Positions 8,813 to 16,166 of a DNA stretch of 49,289 nt are shown piece by piece. The stretch comes from Polyangia bacterium (GTDB taxonomy: Bacteria > Myxococcota_A > Polyangia > Polyangiales > Polyangiaceae): positions 1 to 49,289 of the forward strand of contig JAUHZF010000020.1 of NCBI GenBank assembly GCA_030426145.1, written 5' to 3'. Each line of letters opens with the position of its first letter. Position 1 is the first letter of the stretch. A program made the translations under genes and the position numbers. The notes under the pieces were generated by a model. That model saw only the letters and a list, made by a program, of their open reading frames with translations, was not told where the DNA came from and searched no databases.

Positions 8813-9937
8813 ATGACAGGGCCGATGGCGAAGTTCTCCCCGCGTCGTCGGGCGGCCTCGTGGGGCGCGCTCGCCTTGTTGGTTTGTAGCCTCGGTGCCT
8901 CCGCCTTGGCCTTTGCCGACCTCCCGTCGCCGAAGCGGGTGCAGCCACCCAAGCCGGCGGCGACGGTGGCCCAGACCGCTACCCCGGTGCCGGCGCCTGC
9001 GCCGACGCCCGGTCCATCGGTCGTCGTGGCCAGGGTCGGCGAGCAGACCATCACCAGCGATCAGGTCGAGAAGCTGGCCAAGTCGATCCCGCCCTACCAA
9101 CTGAAGCGGATGGGCACGGCCGAAGAGGTGGCGCGCAAGATCACCGAGAGCCTCGTGGCCCAGCTCCTCGCCGAGCAGGGGGCGATGGCGGACGAGCTGC
9201 ACGAGCGGCTCGACGTGGCCCAGCGGATCCGGAGCATCTACGGCTCGGCCCTCTTGCAGGACGTGCAGCAGAACGCCTCTGAGGCAGCGGTCACCGACGC
9301 CGAGATCGAAGCCTTCTACGAGGCCAATCGCGAGCACTACCGCTCCGAGGAGCGGATTCGGGTCTGGCAGATCGTCGTGGCCACCGAGGCCGAGGCCAAG
9401 GCCATCTTGAAGACGATCAAGACCGACGCCAAATACGCCGAGGACCCCGTGAAGGCTTGGGACGAGCTGGCGCGCACCAAGTCGCTCGACAAGGGAACCG
9501 CCATGCGGAAGGGCGACCTCGGTTTCATGCGTCCCGACGGGAGCACGGCCCATCGCGACGTGGCGTTTCCGGCCGAGGTCTACGCGGCGGTGGCCAAGAT
9601 CCAGGATGGCGAGGTCGTCGCCGAGCCGGTGAAGATTCAGAACGACTGGTTGATCCTGCAGCGGCGGGGGAGCGTGAAGACGCCGGAGCGAAGCCTCGAG
9701 CAGGAGAAGGCGACCATTCGCGGCATGCTCGCCAAGAAGAAGGTTCGGGACGTGGGCGGGGCACTCATCACCGAGCTCCGAGGAAAACACCTCACCGACC
9801 ACCATCCGCAGCGCGTCGACATCATCCAGATCGATGGCGAGGGCGACCTGGCCCCCATGGAACGCCCAGGGGCTCTCCAAGCCAAGCGTCCCGCGCAGCC
9901 AGCGGCTCCCAAGGGCACTCCCGGCAATCTGCGCTGA
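8813..9937 (+). CDS. SurA-like parvulin peptidyl-prolyl isomerase
   Basis: The product is 374 residues. An N-terminal hydrophobic segment (~17-35) reads as a signal peptide or anchor and is followed by a Pro/Ala linker. Residues ~70-165 are a SurA-type helical chaperone domain. Residues ~180-295 are a PpiC/rotamase domain with the Gly-Asp-Leu-Gly-Phe turn typical of parvulins. It should assist folding of envelope or outer-membrane proteins in the periplasm. It lies 5 nt after the J-domain gene and probably shares its mRNA. A second ATG at 8825 could be the real start. It converges with rnc, with only 4 nt between the stops. The last ~35 residues are a Pro/Ala-rich tail. Confidence 0.85.
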   Translation: MTGPMAKFSPRRRAASWGALALLVCSLGASALAFADLPSPKRVQPPKPAATVAQTATPVPAPAPTPGPSVVVARVGEQTITSDQVEKLAKSIPPYQLKRMGTAEEVARKITESLVAQLLAEQGAMADELHERLDVAQRIRSIYGSALLQDVQQNASEAAVTDAEIEAFYEANREHYRSEERIRVWQIVVATEAEAKAILKTIKTDAKYAEDPVKAWDELARTKSLDKGTAMRKGDLGFMRPDGSTAHRDVAFPAEVYAAVAKIQDGEVVAEPVKIQNDWLILQRRGSVKTPERSLEQEKATIRGMLAKKKVRDVGGALITELRGKHLTDHHPQRVDIIQIDGEGDLAPMERPGALQAKRPAQPAAPKGTPGNLR

Positions 9938-9941
9938 TTCG

Positions 9942-10676
9942 TCAGCCGCGCGAGCCGTCGTCCCGGTCGTCGAGACTCTGCAGGGCAGCGCTGGCGGCGG
10001 CTTGTTCGGCGATCTTCTTCGACCGCCCTTCGCCGGCGAAGCTGGTGCCTCCGGCGGCGTCGGGCAAGGTCGCCTCGACGTGGAACACGCGGGCATGAGC
10101 CGGACCGTCTTCTCCCACGACCTCGTAGGTCGGGGTGTCGAGGCCCTCGGCTTGGAGTCGTTCTTGGAGGCGGCTCTTGGCGTCACGCTGGATGCCGCCC
10201 CGCGCGACGAGCTGGTCGAAATCGTCGCCCACGACGTGGCGGCTCACCCGCCGCGCCGCGGCCATGCCGCCGTCGAGGTAGACCGCGCCGATGACCGCCT
10301 CCATGGCGTCGGCGAGCACGTTGGGTCGGTTGCGTTCACCGGCTGCCTCGGCGCCCCGGCCGAGCCGCAGGGCAGACGCGACGTCGAGCCGTTTGGCGGC
10401 TCGCGCGAGGGCCTGGGCATTGACGAGCGAGGCGCGCATCACGGTCAGGCCACCCTCGTCGACGCCGTCGAAGGCCGCCATGAGCATCTCCGACACGCAC
10501 AGCCCGAGCACCGAGTCGCCCAAGAACTCGAGGCGTTGATTGTCCATGCCCTGGTCGTCTTGGTGCTCGTTGGCCCATGACGGGTGCGTGAGGGCCTCGT
10601 TCAGCCGTAGGGGCGGGCTGTCGAGGCCGAGGCGCACGCAGAGGGTGCGGGCGGCTTCACTGGGTTCGCTCAGCAT
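9942..10676 (-). CDS. rnc: ribonuclease III
   Basis: The product is about 244 residues, normal for the family. It has the RNase III signature (RLEFLGDSVLG) with the catalytic Glu/Asp, the second acidic cluster (DAMEAVIGAVYLDGG) and a C-terminal double-stranded-RNA-binding domain ending in an alanine-rich helix. It cuts double-stranded RNA in rRNA maturation and mRNA decay. I chose ATG 10676 because an extended -10 (TGCTATCGG, box at 10711-10716) lies about 34 nt upstream. A longer reading from TTG 10733 would span that promoter. The usual era or lep neighbours are absent and the gene stands alone. Confidence 0.95.
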   Translation of the reverse strand: MLSEPSEAARTLCVRLGLDSPPLRLNEALTHPSWANEHQDDQGMDNQRLEFLGDSVLGLCVSEMLMAAFDGVDEGGLTVMRASLVNAQALARAAKRLDVASALRLGRGAEAAGERNRPNVLADAMEAVIGAVYLDGGMAAARRVSRHVVGDDFDQLVARGGIQRDAKSRLQERLQAEGLDTPTYEVVGEDGPAHARVFHVEATLPDAAGGTSFAGEGRSKKIAEQAAASAALQSLDDRDDGSRG

Positions 10677-10753
10677 GGGTTCGTGCCGTGATCCTGCCGT
10701 GGCAGGCGTACCGATAGCACCTTTGGGCGGCAAGCCCGTCTGATCCTCTGTGC

Positions 10754-10759
10754 TAGCCT
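10754..10759 (+). promoter_or_regulatory. -10-like TAGCCT box
   Basis: TAGCCT ends 8 nt before the GTG at 10768. It argues for that GTG over the in-frame GTG at 10750, which would lie upstream of the predicted transcript. Confidence 0.45.
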
Positions 10760-10767
10760 CCAGCCGT

Positions 10768-11397
10768 GTGAGCGACCTCTACGCGTGCCCCTTCTGCCGC
10801 GAGATGTTTGCCGTGGGCGAAGTCTCCGTGTGCCCACACTGCGACATCGCGGTGAAGCCCATGGCCGAGCTGCCGCCCTCGTACGAGGCTCAGATCCTCG
10901 AACCCGAGGACCAGACGCCGCCCGAGGACGAGATCGTGCCGTGGACGTATACCGGTCGCGGTCGCGGGCCGCTCATCATGCTCAGCCTGGTGGGCATCGC
11001 GGTGTTTTTTGCGCCGTGGCTGCACGAGACGGCACCCGAGGTTCGAACCTGGTCCGGCTTCCGCTTCGCGCAGGCCCTCCCTTGGCTCTGGGCGGCCGGG
11101 GTGGGCTGGTTCATCATGCTCGGGCTCGTCGCCTCGCGTCGCACCATCCGTCAGATGCGGGGTTCGCGGGTGGCGGTGGCCTTCCTCGCGGCCATGGTGC
11201 TCATGACGGTGGTGGTGCGGCTCATCGCGGCCGTTCCGACACACCCGCTCATCCCCATCGTGGTCCAGTGGGGGTGGGGGCTCTACGCAGCAGGGGTCTT
11301 GGCCGCGATGGCTCTCGGCTTCGGGCTGCGGTTTGGCGGTTCGGTCGAGGACATGCCCACGCGACAGAGTCGTCCCCCCGGCGAGACCCTGCACTGA
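10768..11397 (+). CDS. zinc-ribbon membrane protein, function unknown
   Basis: The product is about 209 residues. The N-terminus carries two CPxC knuckles (C7/C10 and C22/C25) that should bind one zinc ion. After an acidic linker there are four predicted membrane helices (about 67-85, 102-121, 134-155 and 160-188) and a short hydrophilic tail. This is the layout of small integral membrane proteins with a cytoplasmic zinc ribbon. I recognise no specific family. The start is set by the TAGCCT box 8 nt upstream. It sits between rnc (divergent) and a small exported protein in the same direction. Confidence 0.6.
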   Translation: MSDLYACPFCREMFAVGEVSVCPHCDIAVKPMAELPPSYEAQILEPEDQTPPEDEIVPWTYTGRGRGPLIMLSLVGIAVFFAPWLHETAPEVRTWSGFRFAQALPWLWAAGVGWFIMLGLVASRRTIRQMRGSRVAVAFLAAMVLMTVVVRLIAAVPTHPLIPIVVQWGWGLYAAGVLAAMALGFGLRFGGSVEDMPTRQSRPPGETLH

Positions 11398-11445
11398 TCC
11401 TGCTCTCGCTTGCGTGATCGGGCAGCAGTGCGGTACCCGGCAGGG

Positions 11446-11859
11446 ATGACCGTGCTCTCACGTCGGCTACTTCTCGGGGCTTCCGTGGGCCTCTCGCTGG
11501 GCACGTCGCGGTCGGTTTGGGCCGGGAGCTACCTCAATCGCGCCGCACTCCTCCTCGAGGGGTCGAAGGACGACCGCCAGATGGCCATGCCGCGTTTCCA
11601 CGACGAGGAGCTCCTGCGCGTGGTCCACCGGGTCGCCAAGGGACGCACGGAGGTCGGCATGAGCATGCACGTCCCCAAGGAGGTGGCCGGCATGCATCCG
11701 CACCTCGTGCTCATGCTCGAGAACAACGAGCGCGGCTTCTTGGCCGGAGTGGAGCGCAACCGCAAGCGCTTCAACGAGCATCTGCTGCGGGCGCGCGACG
11801 AGGATCTGATCTTCCGCACCCTGGTGCAGAAAGCGGGCTACACGCTCCCCAACGTGTGA
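11446..11859 (+). CDS. small exported protein with twin-arginine-like signal
   Basis: The product is about 137 residues starting at ATG 11446. The N-terminus reads SRRLLLG followed by a weakly hydrophobic Gly/Leu/Ser core and a VWA cleavage site near residue 27, which resembles a Tat signal more than a Sec one. The mature ~110 residues are charged and rich in His, Arg and Glu, with no cysteine pair and no family I recognise. Tat export would imply folding, perhaps with a cofactor, before export, but that is inference. The stop is 4 nt from the convergent outer-membrane protein gene. Confidence 0.6.
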   Translation: MTVLSRRLLLGASVGLSLGTSRSVWAGSYLNRAALLLEGSKDDRQMAMPRFHDEELLRVVHRVAKGRTEVGMSMHVPKEVAGMHPHLVLMLENNERGFLAGVERNRKRFNEHLLRARDEDLIFRTLVQKAGYTLPNV

Positions 11860-11863
11860 GGGC

Positions 11864-13036
11864 TCAGAAGACCGCGCCGATTTCGAAGGCGAAGGTCCAC
11901 TGGTTCTTCACCTCGTCGTTGCCCGGCGTGCGGGGGTCGTCCTGGAGCTTGTTGAGCGTAAAGCGCGTGTTGCCGCTCGGGTCGTCCGGGTCGACGGCCT
12001 CTTCGACCACCGTGTCGCCTTCGTTCACGTCACCCGGTTTCACGACGTCGGTCGCGACGTGGAAACCGAACTGAATCATCTGGTAGCGCAGCTGGGAGCC
12101 GAAGGCGATGCGATGGCGAGCGAGCCGAACCTTGTCGAACACGACGTTGTTGTTGAAGTCGGCGCTCGAGTTCGTGCAGACGGGCTGACCATCGAAGACG
12201 CCGCCCTTGTCCGGGTCGGGCGTGGCGGGGTTGTTGTCGCCCTGGTAGCCGCAGAGGGAGGTGGGGTCGGTGTTGGGCGTGAGGTCGATGAGGCCCGAAT
12301 CCCCGAAGATGTAGAGGAACTGGTAACCGACGTGCGGCTGCAGCACCACGGTGCCCGCTATCGGGATGGGCTTGGACAGCTGTGCGTCGAAGGACGCAAC
12401 CGTGAGCTTGAGCTCGCTGGTGCCGGTGATGGTGCGCACCGACCCGCCCACGCCGACGTCGGGGAAGTAGCCCGGGATGGAGGAGCGGAAGCCCTCGAAG
12501 AGCGAGATGCGAACGTCGCCGCCCCCCGAGATGATCTCGGTGTTGACGAGGTAGCCGAAGCCAGCCCCGAGCTCGACGCCGAACGGGAAGCCCTTGGCGA
12601 GGAACACCTGGTAGTTTTGCAGCACGCCGTCGGGGTCGGTGTTGCGGATCGAGTCCTGTCCGGTGCTCTCGTCCTTCGGCCCCTGCGTGCCCTCCTGCCA
12701 GTAGTGGGCACCACTGTCGATGGTCGTGTACTGCCCGAGCACACCGAACCGGTAGCCCCCAAATCCGGTCGTACGGGCAGCGTAGGTGGGAAGCGGCGCG
12801 ATGGCCGTTCCAAGCTGGGCGACCATCTTGGCGAAGGCGGCGTGGTTGAGGCGACAGCGCGTGAAACCCGACGCGGGGTTGTAGTACTGGCCCGTGCCGC
12901 CGTCGGCAGCGCCCGCACGACAATTGTCGTCGAGCGTGAGCCGCGCCAGGGCGGGGTCCATGCTGTCGGCGCGCGCCACTTCGGGCACGAGCATCGAGCC
13001 GGCCACGAGGGCCGCGGTCATTACAAGCCGTCGCAT
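11864..13036 (-). CDS. putative outer-membrane beta-barrel protein
   Basis: The product is 390 residues with a Sec signal peptide cut after about residue 23. The mature protein is rich in alternating polar/aromatic strands (GYRFGVLGQY, VELGAGFGYL, LQPHVGYQFLYIF, IQFGFHVATD), with Asp/Asn/Pro-rich loops, and it ends in phenylalanine after an FEIGAV strand, the C-terminal signature for BAM insertion. Several loops look calcium-binding (DPDKGG, NTDPDG). I recognise no transport family, so the substrate is unknown. A TAGCCT box lies 12 nt before the ATG (13049-13054 on the minus strand), so it probably has its own promoter although trmL lies upstream in the same direction. Confidence 0.65.
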   Translation of the reverse strand: MRRLVMTAALVAGSMLVPEVARADSMDPALARLTLDDNCRAGAADGGTGQYYNPASGFTRCRLNHAAFAKMVAQLGTAIAPLPTYAARTTGFGGYRFGVLGQYTTIDSGAHYWQEGTQGPKDESTGQDSIRNTDPDGVLQNYQVFLAKGFPFGVELGAGFGYLVNTEIISGGGDVRISLFEGFRSSIPGYFPDVGVGGSVRTITGTSELKLTVASFDAQLSKPIPIAGTVVLQPHVGYQFLYIFGDSGLIDLTPNTDPTSLCGYQGDNNPATPDPDKGGVFDGQPVCTNSSADFNNNVVFDKVRLARHRIAFGSQLRYQMIQFGFHVATDVVKPGDVNEGDTVVEEAVDPDDPSGNTRFTLNKLQDDPRTPGNDEVKNQWTFAFEIGAVF

Positions 13037-13074
13037 GAGCGAGAACCCAGGCTAGTACAGGCCCCAGCGGGTGC

Positions 13075-13620
13075 CTAGCCCTCCGTGGCCGGTGGGGGTG
13101 ATGGGGCCTCCTGGTGGAGGTGCTCGAAGGCACCAAGTTGCCGGTAGACCTCGTAGAGGACCACGGCGACCGTGTTGGCGAGGTTGAGCGACCTGACCCC
13201 GCCGATCGTGGGGAGAGCGTAGGTGGTCTCCTGGTGGGCTTCGAGGAGCGGGAGGGGGAGGCCGACGCTCTCGCGCCCGAACACCAGGGCATCGCCGGGC
13301 CGAAAGGCGGCCTCGAAGCAGGAGCGCTTGCCGACGGCCGAGAAGAGCATGAGGCGGGAGGGGTGCTCTCGCTCGAAAGCGGCCAGGTTGGGGTGCAGGT
13401 GCATCTCGACGAGGTGCCAGTAGTCGAGGCCAGCTCGCCGCACGGCCTTCTCGTCGACGCGAAAGCCCAACGGCTCGATGAGATGGAGGGGGCACTGCAG
13501 CGCGGCCGCCATGCGACCGATGTTCCCGGTGTTCTGCGGGATCTCCGGCTCGAGCAAGACCACGCGCGGGGGCGTGGGCAACGGGGCAGCGCGGAGGCGG
13601 GGGAGGTGGTCCTTGGCCAT
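13075..13620 (-). CDS. trmL: tRNA (cytidine/uridine-34-2'-O)-methyltransferase TrmL
   Basis: The product is 181 residues. It has the SPOUT-family motifs of TrmL: EPEIPQNTGNIGR near the N-terminus, FGRESVGLP in the middle and a C-terminal knot segment VRSLNLANTVAVVLYE that binds S-adenosylmethionine. TrmL methylates the wobble ribose of some leucine tRNAs. It is the last gene of a tight minus-strand run (lipoprotein, DNA methyltransferase, trmL), 6 nt after the methyltransferase stop. The N-terminal ~18 residues are a short basic/proline extension. Confidence 0.93.
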   Translation of the reverse strand: MAKDHLPRLRAAPLPTPPRVVLLEPEIPQNTGNIGRMAAALQCPLHLIEPLGFRVDEKAVRRAGLDYWHLVEMHLHPNLAAFEREHPSRLMLFSAVGKRSCFEAAFRPGDALVFGRESVGLPLPLLEAHQETTYALPTIGGVRSLNLANTVAVVLYEVYRQLGAFEHLHQEAPSPPPATEG

Positions 13621-13626
13621 GATGGG

Positions 13627-14601
13627 TTACCGAGAGCTCAGGGGTTCCACGCGCGCACGGCGCAAGGCAACACCCTGAGCCTCGAGTCGGGACGTCGCGA
13701 CGGCAATGGCTTCTGGGCTCTGGTCGAGACCGACCGCGCGCCGCCCGAGCGCGGCAGCCACGGCGAGGGTGGTGCCACTGCCCACGTAAGGATCGAGCAC
13801 GGCGTCGCCCTCGAGACTCAACCCCTGCACGATGCGTCGGAGCAATGCCTCCGGCTTCTGCGTCGGGTAGCCCGTTCGCTCGCGCGCAACGGGCGCGATG
13901 ACGCCGATCTCCCACACATCGCCCATGGGCGTGCCGGGCGAGTCCTCGGCCGTCTTCGTCGAGCGTCGACGGCGGCCATTGGCATCGACGTCGGCGCGCT
14001 GTTTTGACTTCCCCCACGTGGCGAGGGTCGAGGGGGCCAATGGCTCGTAGAGCTGATGGAAGCGCGGCGTGGCCTTGGGGTCTTTCACATAGCGCAGCAG
14101 CACGTCGTGCACGCGCTGGAAGTTCTTCGTCTTGGCCGGCCAGCGCCGATAGCGCCAGACGATCTCGCTCGCGAAGCAACCATCGCCGAAGAGCTCGTCA
14201 CACATCACCTTGATGTAGTGGCTCGTATTGGGATCGACGTGAATCACCACCGAGCCGTCGTCGGTGAGGAGGCTGCGCAGTCGAGCGAGGCGGGCTTGCA
14301 GGGTGGCGAGATAGACATCGAGGCTGGGCCACCGGTCGTCGAATGCGTCGCTCTCGGTCCGCGCGATGTCTCCCTTGGCGCGTCGCTTGCGTTTGGTTCG
14401 GCGGTGCTGCCGCTGCGTAAAGAACGGGGGGTCGAGATAGATGAGCTCGAATCGCTGCGCACCTGCACATAAAAGCTCGAGCGCATCGAGGTTGTCGCCC
14501 TCGATCAGTGTCGCGCCAGCGTCTTCGCACGAAGAGAGCTCGGCGAGCTTCGAGGGCCGCGGGGAAGGGATGAGCGACGGGTCGAGCGCGAGCCGGACCA
14601 T
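13627..14601 (-). CDS. orphan beta-class DNA methyltransferase (N6-adenine or N4-cytosine)
   Basis: The product is about 324 residues. The catalytic motif LDPPF comes first (near residue 57) and the AdoMet-binding motif DPYVGSGTT comes late (near residue 280), the order of beta-class DNA amino-methyltransferases. The region between them would be the target recognition domain. DPPF suggests adenine-N6, but N4-cytosine cannot be excluded. I chose ATG 14601; it overlaps the upstream lipoprotein stop by 1 nt (TGATG), a coupling arrangement. The longer N-terminal reading is Arg/Pro-rich and is probably spurious. No restriction endonuclease is nearby, so it is likely a solitary, perhaps regulatory, methyltransferase. 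Confidence 0.85.
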   Translation of the reverse strand: MVRLALDPSLIPSPRPSKLAELSSCEDAGATLIEGDNLDALELLCAGAQRFELIYLDPPFFTQRQHRRTKRKRRAKGDIARTESDAFDDRWPSLDVYLATLQARLARLRSLLTDDGSVVIHVDPNTSHYIKVMCDELFGDGCFASEIVWRYRRWPAKTKNFQRVHDVLLRYVKDPKATPRFHQLYEPLAPSTLATWGKSKQRADVDANGRRRRSTKTAEDSPGTPMGDVWEIGVIAPVARERTGYPTQKPEALLRRIVQGLSLEGDAVLDPYVGSGTTLAVAAALGRRAVGLDQSPEAIAVATSRLEAQGVALRRARVEPLSSR

Positions 14602-15059
14602 CAGGGTGAGGTCCCGTCGGGGCGTGTGACCATCGGGGGCAGCTCGGGCAGAGCGAGGTCGACGCGCCAATGCTCTTCTTCTCGAATGCAGGGGATCTGG
14701 GCCCGATCCGAGGGGCTCACGCCGGCCACTTCGACGAGGGCGTAGCGGCCCACCACTTGAGCTGCGTAGGCCTGGGGAACGAAGCGAAGGGTGAGCCACC
14801 CGGGCACGATCATCGCGGGCGGCGAGATCTTCTTTCCGCTGGCGGCACTGTAGCGCTCCGCGCGCGCCGTGAGATTGGCGCGAGCCCGTTCGCTCAACAG
14901 CTCGAAGATGGCCTCGGCGTCGTCGGGACGCCCATCGAATTGGCTAAGTCGCTCCACGAACTCTCGCACCACCTCGGCCGGCGCGCGTGTCTCGTCTTCC
15001 TCTTCGCATCCGGCGAGCGGACCCACGGCGAGAGCGATCAGCAAGGTGCGGCGGCGCAT
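14601..15059 (-). CDS. small lipoprotein, function unknown
   Basis: The product is about 152 residues. A basic start, a short hydrophobic core and the lipobox LAGC mark a lipoprotein, followed by an acidic linker. The mature domain has a helical first half (AEVVREFVERLSQ, EAIFELLSERAR) and a beta-rich second half with a WRVDLALP strand, similar in outline to small DUF4878/SnoaL-like lipoproteins, but I cannot assign a family. Start choice: ATG 15059 gives a clean signal; ATG 15077 adds six residues. A TAGACT box at 15093-15098 (minus) is the probable promoter. It is coupled to the DNA methyltransferase gene. Confidence 0.65.
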   Translation of the reverse strand: MRRRTLLIALAVGPLAGCEEEDETRAPAEVVREFVERLSQFDGRPDDAEAIFELLSERARANLTARAERYSAASGKKISPPAMIVPGWLTLRFVPQAYAAQVVGRYALVEVAGVSPSDRAQIPCIREEEHWRVDLALPELPPMVTRPDGTSP

Positions 15060-15131
15060 GGTTGAAACACGTTCCATCGAGCGAGATTCGCCAGTCTACG
15101 AGGGAAAGTCGGGTGTGCCGAAATGCGCGAA

Positions 15132-15163
15132 GGGCGGCCCGCGTAATCGTCGCGGCGCCGCCC
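15132..15163 (-). terminator. strong hairpin downstream of cdnL
   Basis: GGGCGGC then CCGCG pair with CGCGG and GCCGCCC, giving about 12 bp with one bulged base and a 7-nt TAATCGT-type loop. It begins about 48 nt after the cdnL stop codon. No U-run follows, so it is either a Rho-assisted or stabilising 3' hairpin, not a textbook intrinsic terminator. Confidence 0.45.
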
Positions 15164-15210
15164 ATTCAATGCGGCCCAACCCCTCGTGAGGGCCAGGCGT
15201 TCGTCGAGGC

Positions 15211-15717
15211 TCAGTTGGTGAAGAAGATGGCCTCGATCTCCGCCTTCACGTCGTCCTCGGTCTGCTCGCGCGCGATGGCGATCTCCTTGACGATGAGGGA
15301 GCGGGCGGTGTCGAGCATGCGACGCTCACCGAAGGAGAGCTGCTTGTCCGTCTTGAGGCGGTAGAGGTCGCGAAGAACCTCGGCCACGTCGTAAATGGAG
15401 CCCGTCTTGATCTTGTCCATGAAGCCGCGGTAGCGACGGTTCCAGGTCTGGTTGTCGAACGCGATGGTCCGCTCGCGGAGGATGTCGAAGATCTCCTGGA
15501 TCTCCTGCTCCGAGATCACCTGGCGAAGGCCAACCGCATCGGCGTTCTTGACGGGCACCATGATCTTGCGATCGGTGTCGAGGATGCGGAGGACGTAGAA
15601 GCTCTGCCGGTTTCCGGCGATGTCCTTCTCCTCGATTCCCACGACCTCAGCCACGCCCTGGGCGGGGTAGACCGCCTTGTCGCCAACCTGAAACTCGTTG
15701 TCCGTGTTTGCCTGCAT
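15211..15717 (-). CDS. cdnL: CdnL/CarD-family RNA polymerase-binding regulator
   Basis: The product is 168 residues from ATG 15717, close to the 164 of M. xanthus CdnL. The N-terminal ~65 residues are the RNA polymerase beta-subunit interaction domain (Tudor-like, with GDKAVYPAQGVAEV). The rest is the alpha-helical domain with the conserved WNRRYR segment that contacts the -10 upstream fork. The HMGA-like C-terminal tail of true CarD is absent, so this is the CdnL type, which stabilises open complexes at rRNA and housekeeping promoters and is essential in myxobacteria. A longer reading from 15774 runs through the ribosome site and is rejected. An AAGGAGAG site lies 11 nt upstream, and a near-consensus promoter lies about 320 nt upstream. 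Confidence 0.93.
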   Translation of the reverse strand: MQANTDNEFQVGDKAVYPAQGVAEVVGIEEKDIAGNRQSFYVLRILDTDRKIMVPVKNADAVGLRQVISEQEIQEIFDILRERTIAFDNQTWNRRYRGFMDKIKTGSIYDVAEVLRDLYRLKTDKQLSFGERRMLDTARSLIVKEIAIAREQTEDDVKAEIEAIFFTN

Positions 15718-15728
15718 GGTGCTTTGTT

Positions 15729-15736
15729 CTCTCCTT
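15729..15736 (-). promoter_or_regulatory. Shine-Dalgarno site of cdnL
   Basis: AAGGAGAG on the minus strand, 11 nt before ATG 15717. It decides the start and contrasts with the many genes here that lack such a site. Confidence 0.7.
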
Positions 15737-16041
15737 GATGAAACCCGTGCGCTTTGCGCATGCGGGCTCGTCATCGCGCGACCGAATCACGAAATGACAT
15801 AGCTGGACGCCATCTGGATCGACCGCCCAGGGAGGGCGGCTGACTTGGCGTCCAATTCGTTACCTGGCGTGGCCCATCGATTGAGTTCGAGCTGGCTGTG
15901 GGTGTTCCTTCATGGTCCATCCCGGGCCCCGTCTCGACCCGTGAAGGTTTTTGACGGGGGTTCCTCTTTCAAATTGGGTCCTAGAACCCGCTCCTGGCCC
16001 GCTGGGGCCTAGAGGAACACTTTTCGCGCCAGGCGCGCCGA

Positions 16042-16070
16042 ACCCTAGTGAAACGACCCCGATCTGTCAA
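16042..16070 (-). promoter_or_regulatory. near-consensus sigma-70 promoter for cdnL
   Basis: On the minus strand a perfect -35 TTGACA (16065-16070) is followed after exactly 17 nt by TAGGGT (16042-16047). Transcription would start near 16035 and give a leader of about 320 nt before cdnL. It is one of the few clear two-box promoters in the window. Confidence 0.7.
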
Positions 16071-16166
16071 GAAAGTTTGCTTCGCGGTGGACCTCGATTA
16101 TGGGCCCGAGCCGCCTTTTGGCGCCCCTAGTGGAGCACCTAGATCAGCGCAAGTGTTTTTAACGAT

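Larger units (their letters stand above)
15718..16166. other. cdnL leader and promoter region, no gene
   Basis: About 450 nt without a supportable gene. Apart from the cdnL ribosome site and promoter it holds an imperfect hairpin near 15943-15960 (CCCGT/ACGGG arms) and a GC-rich palindrome at about 16026-16040. The segment from ~15940 to 16170 looks AT-richer than its surroundings, fitting a regulatory region. On the plus strand TTGACG at 15952 has no convincing -10 partner. Confidence 0.5.
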
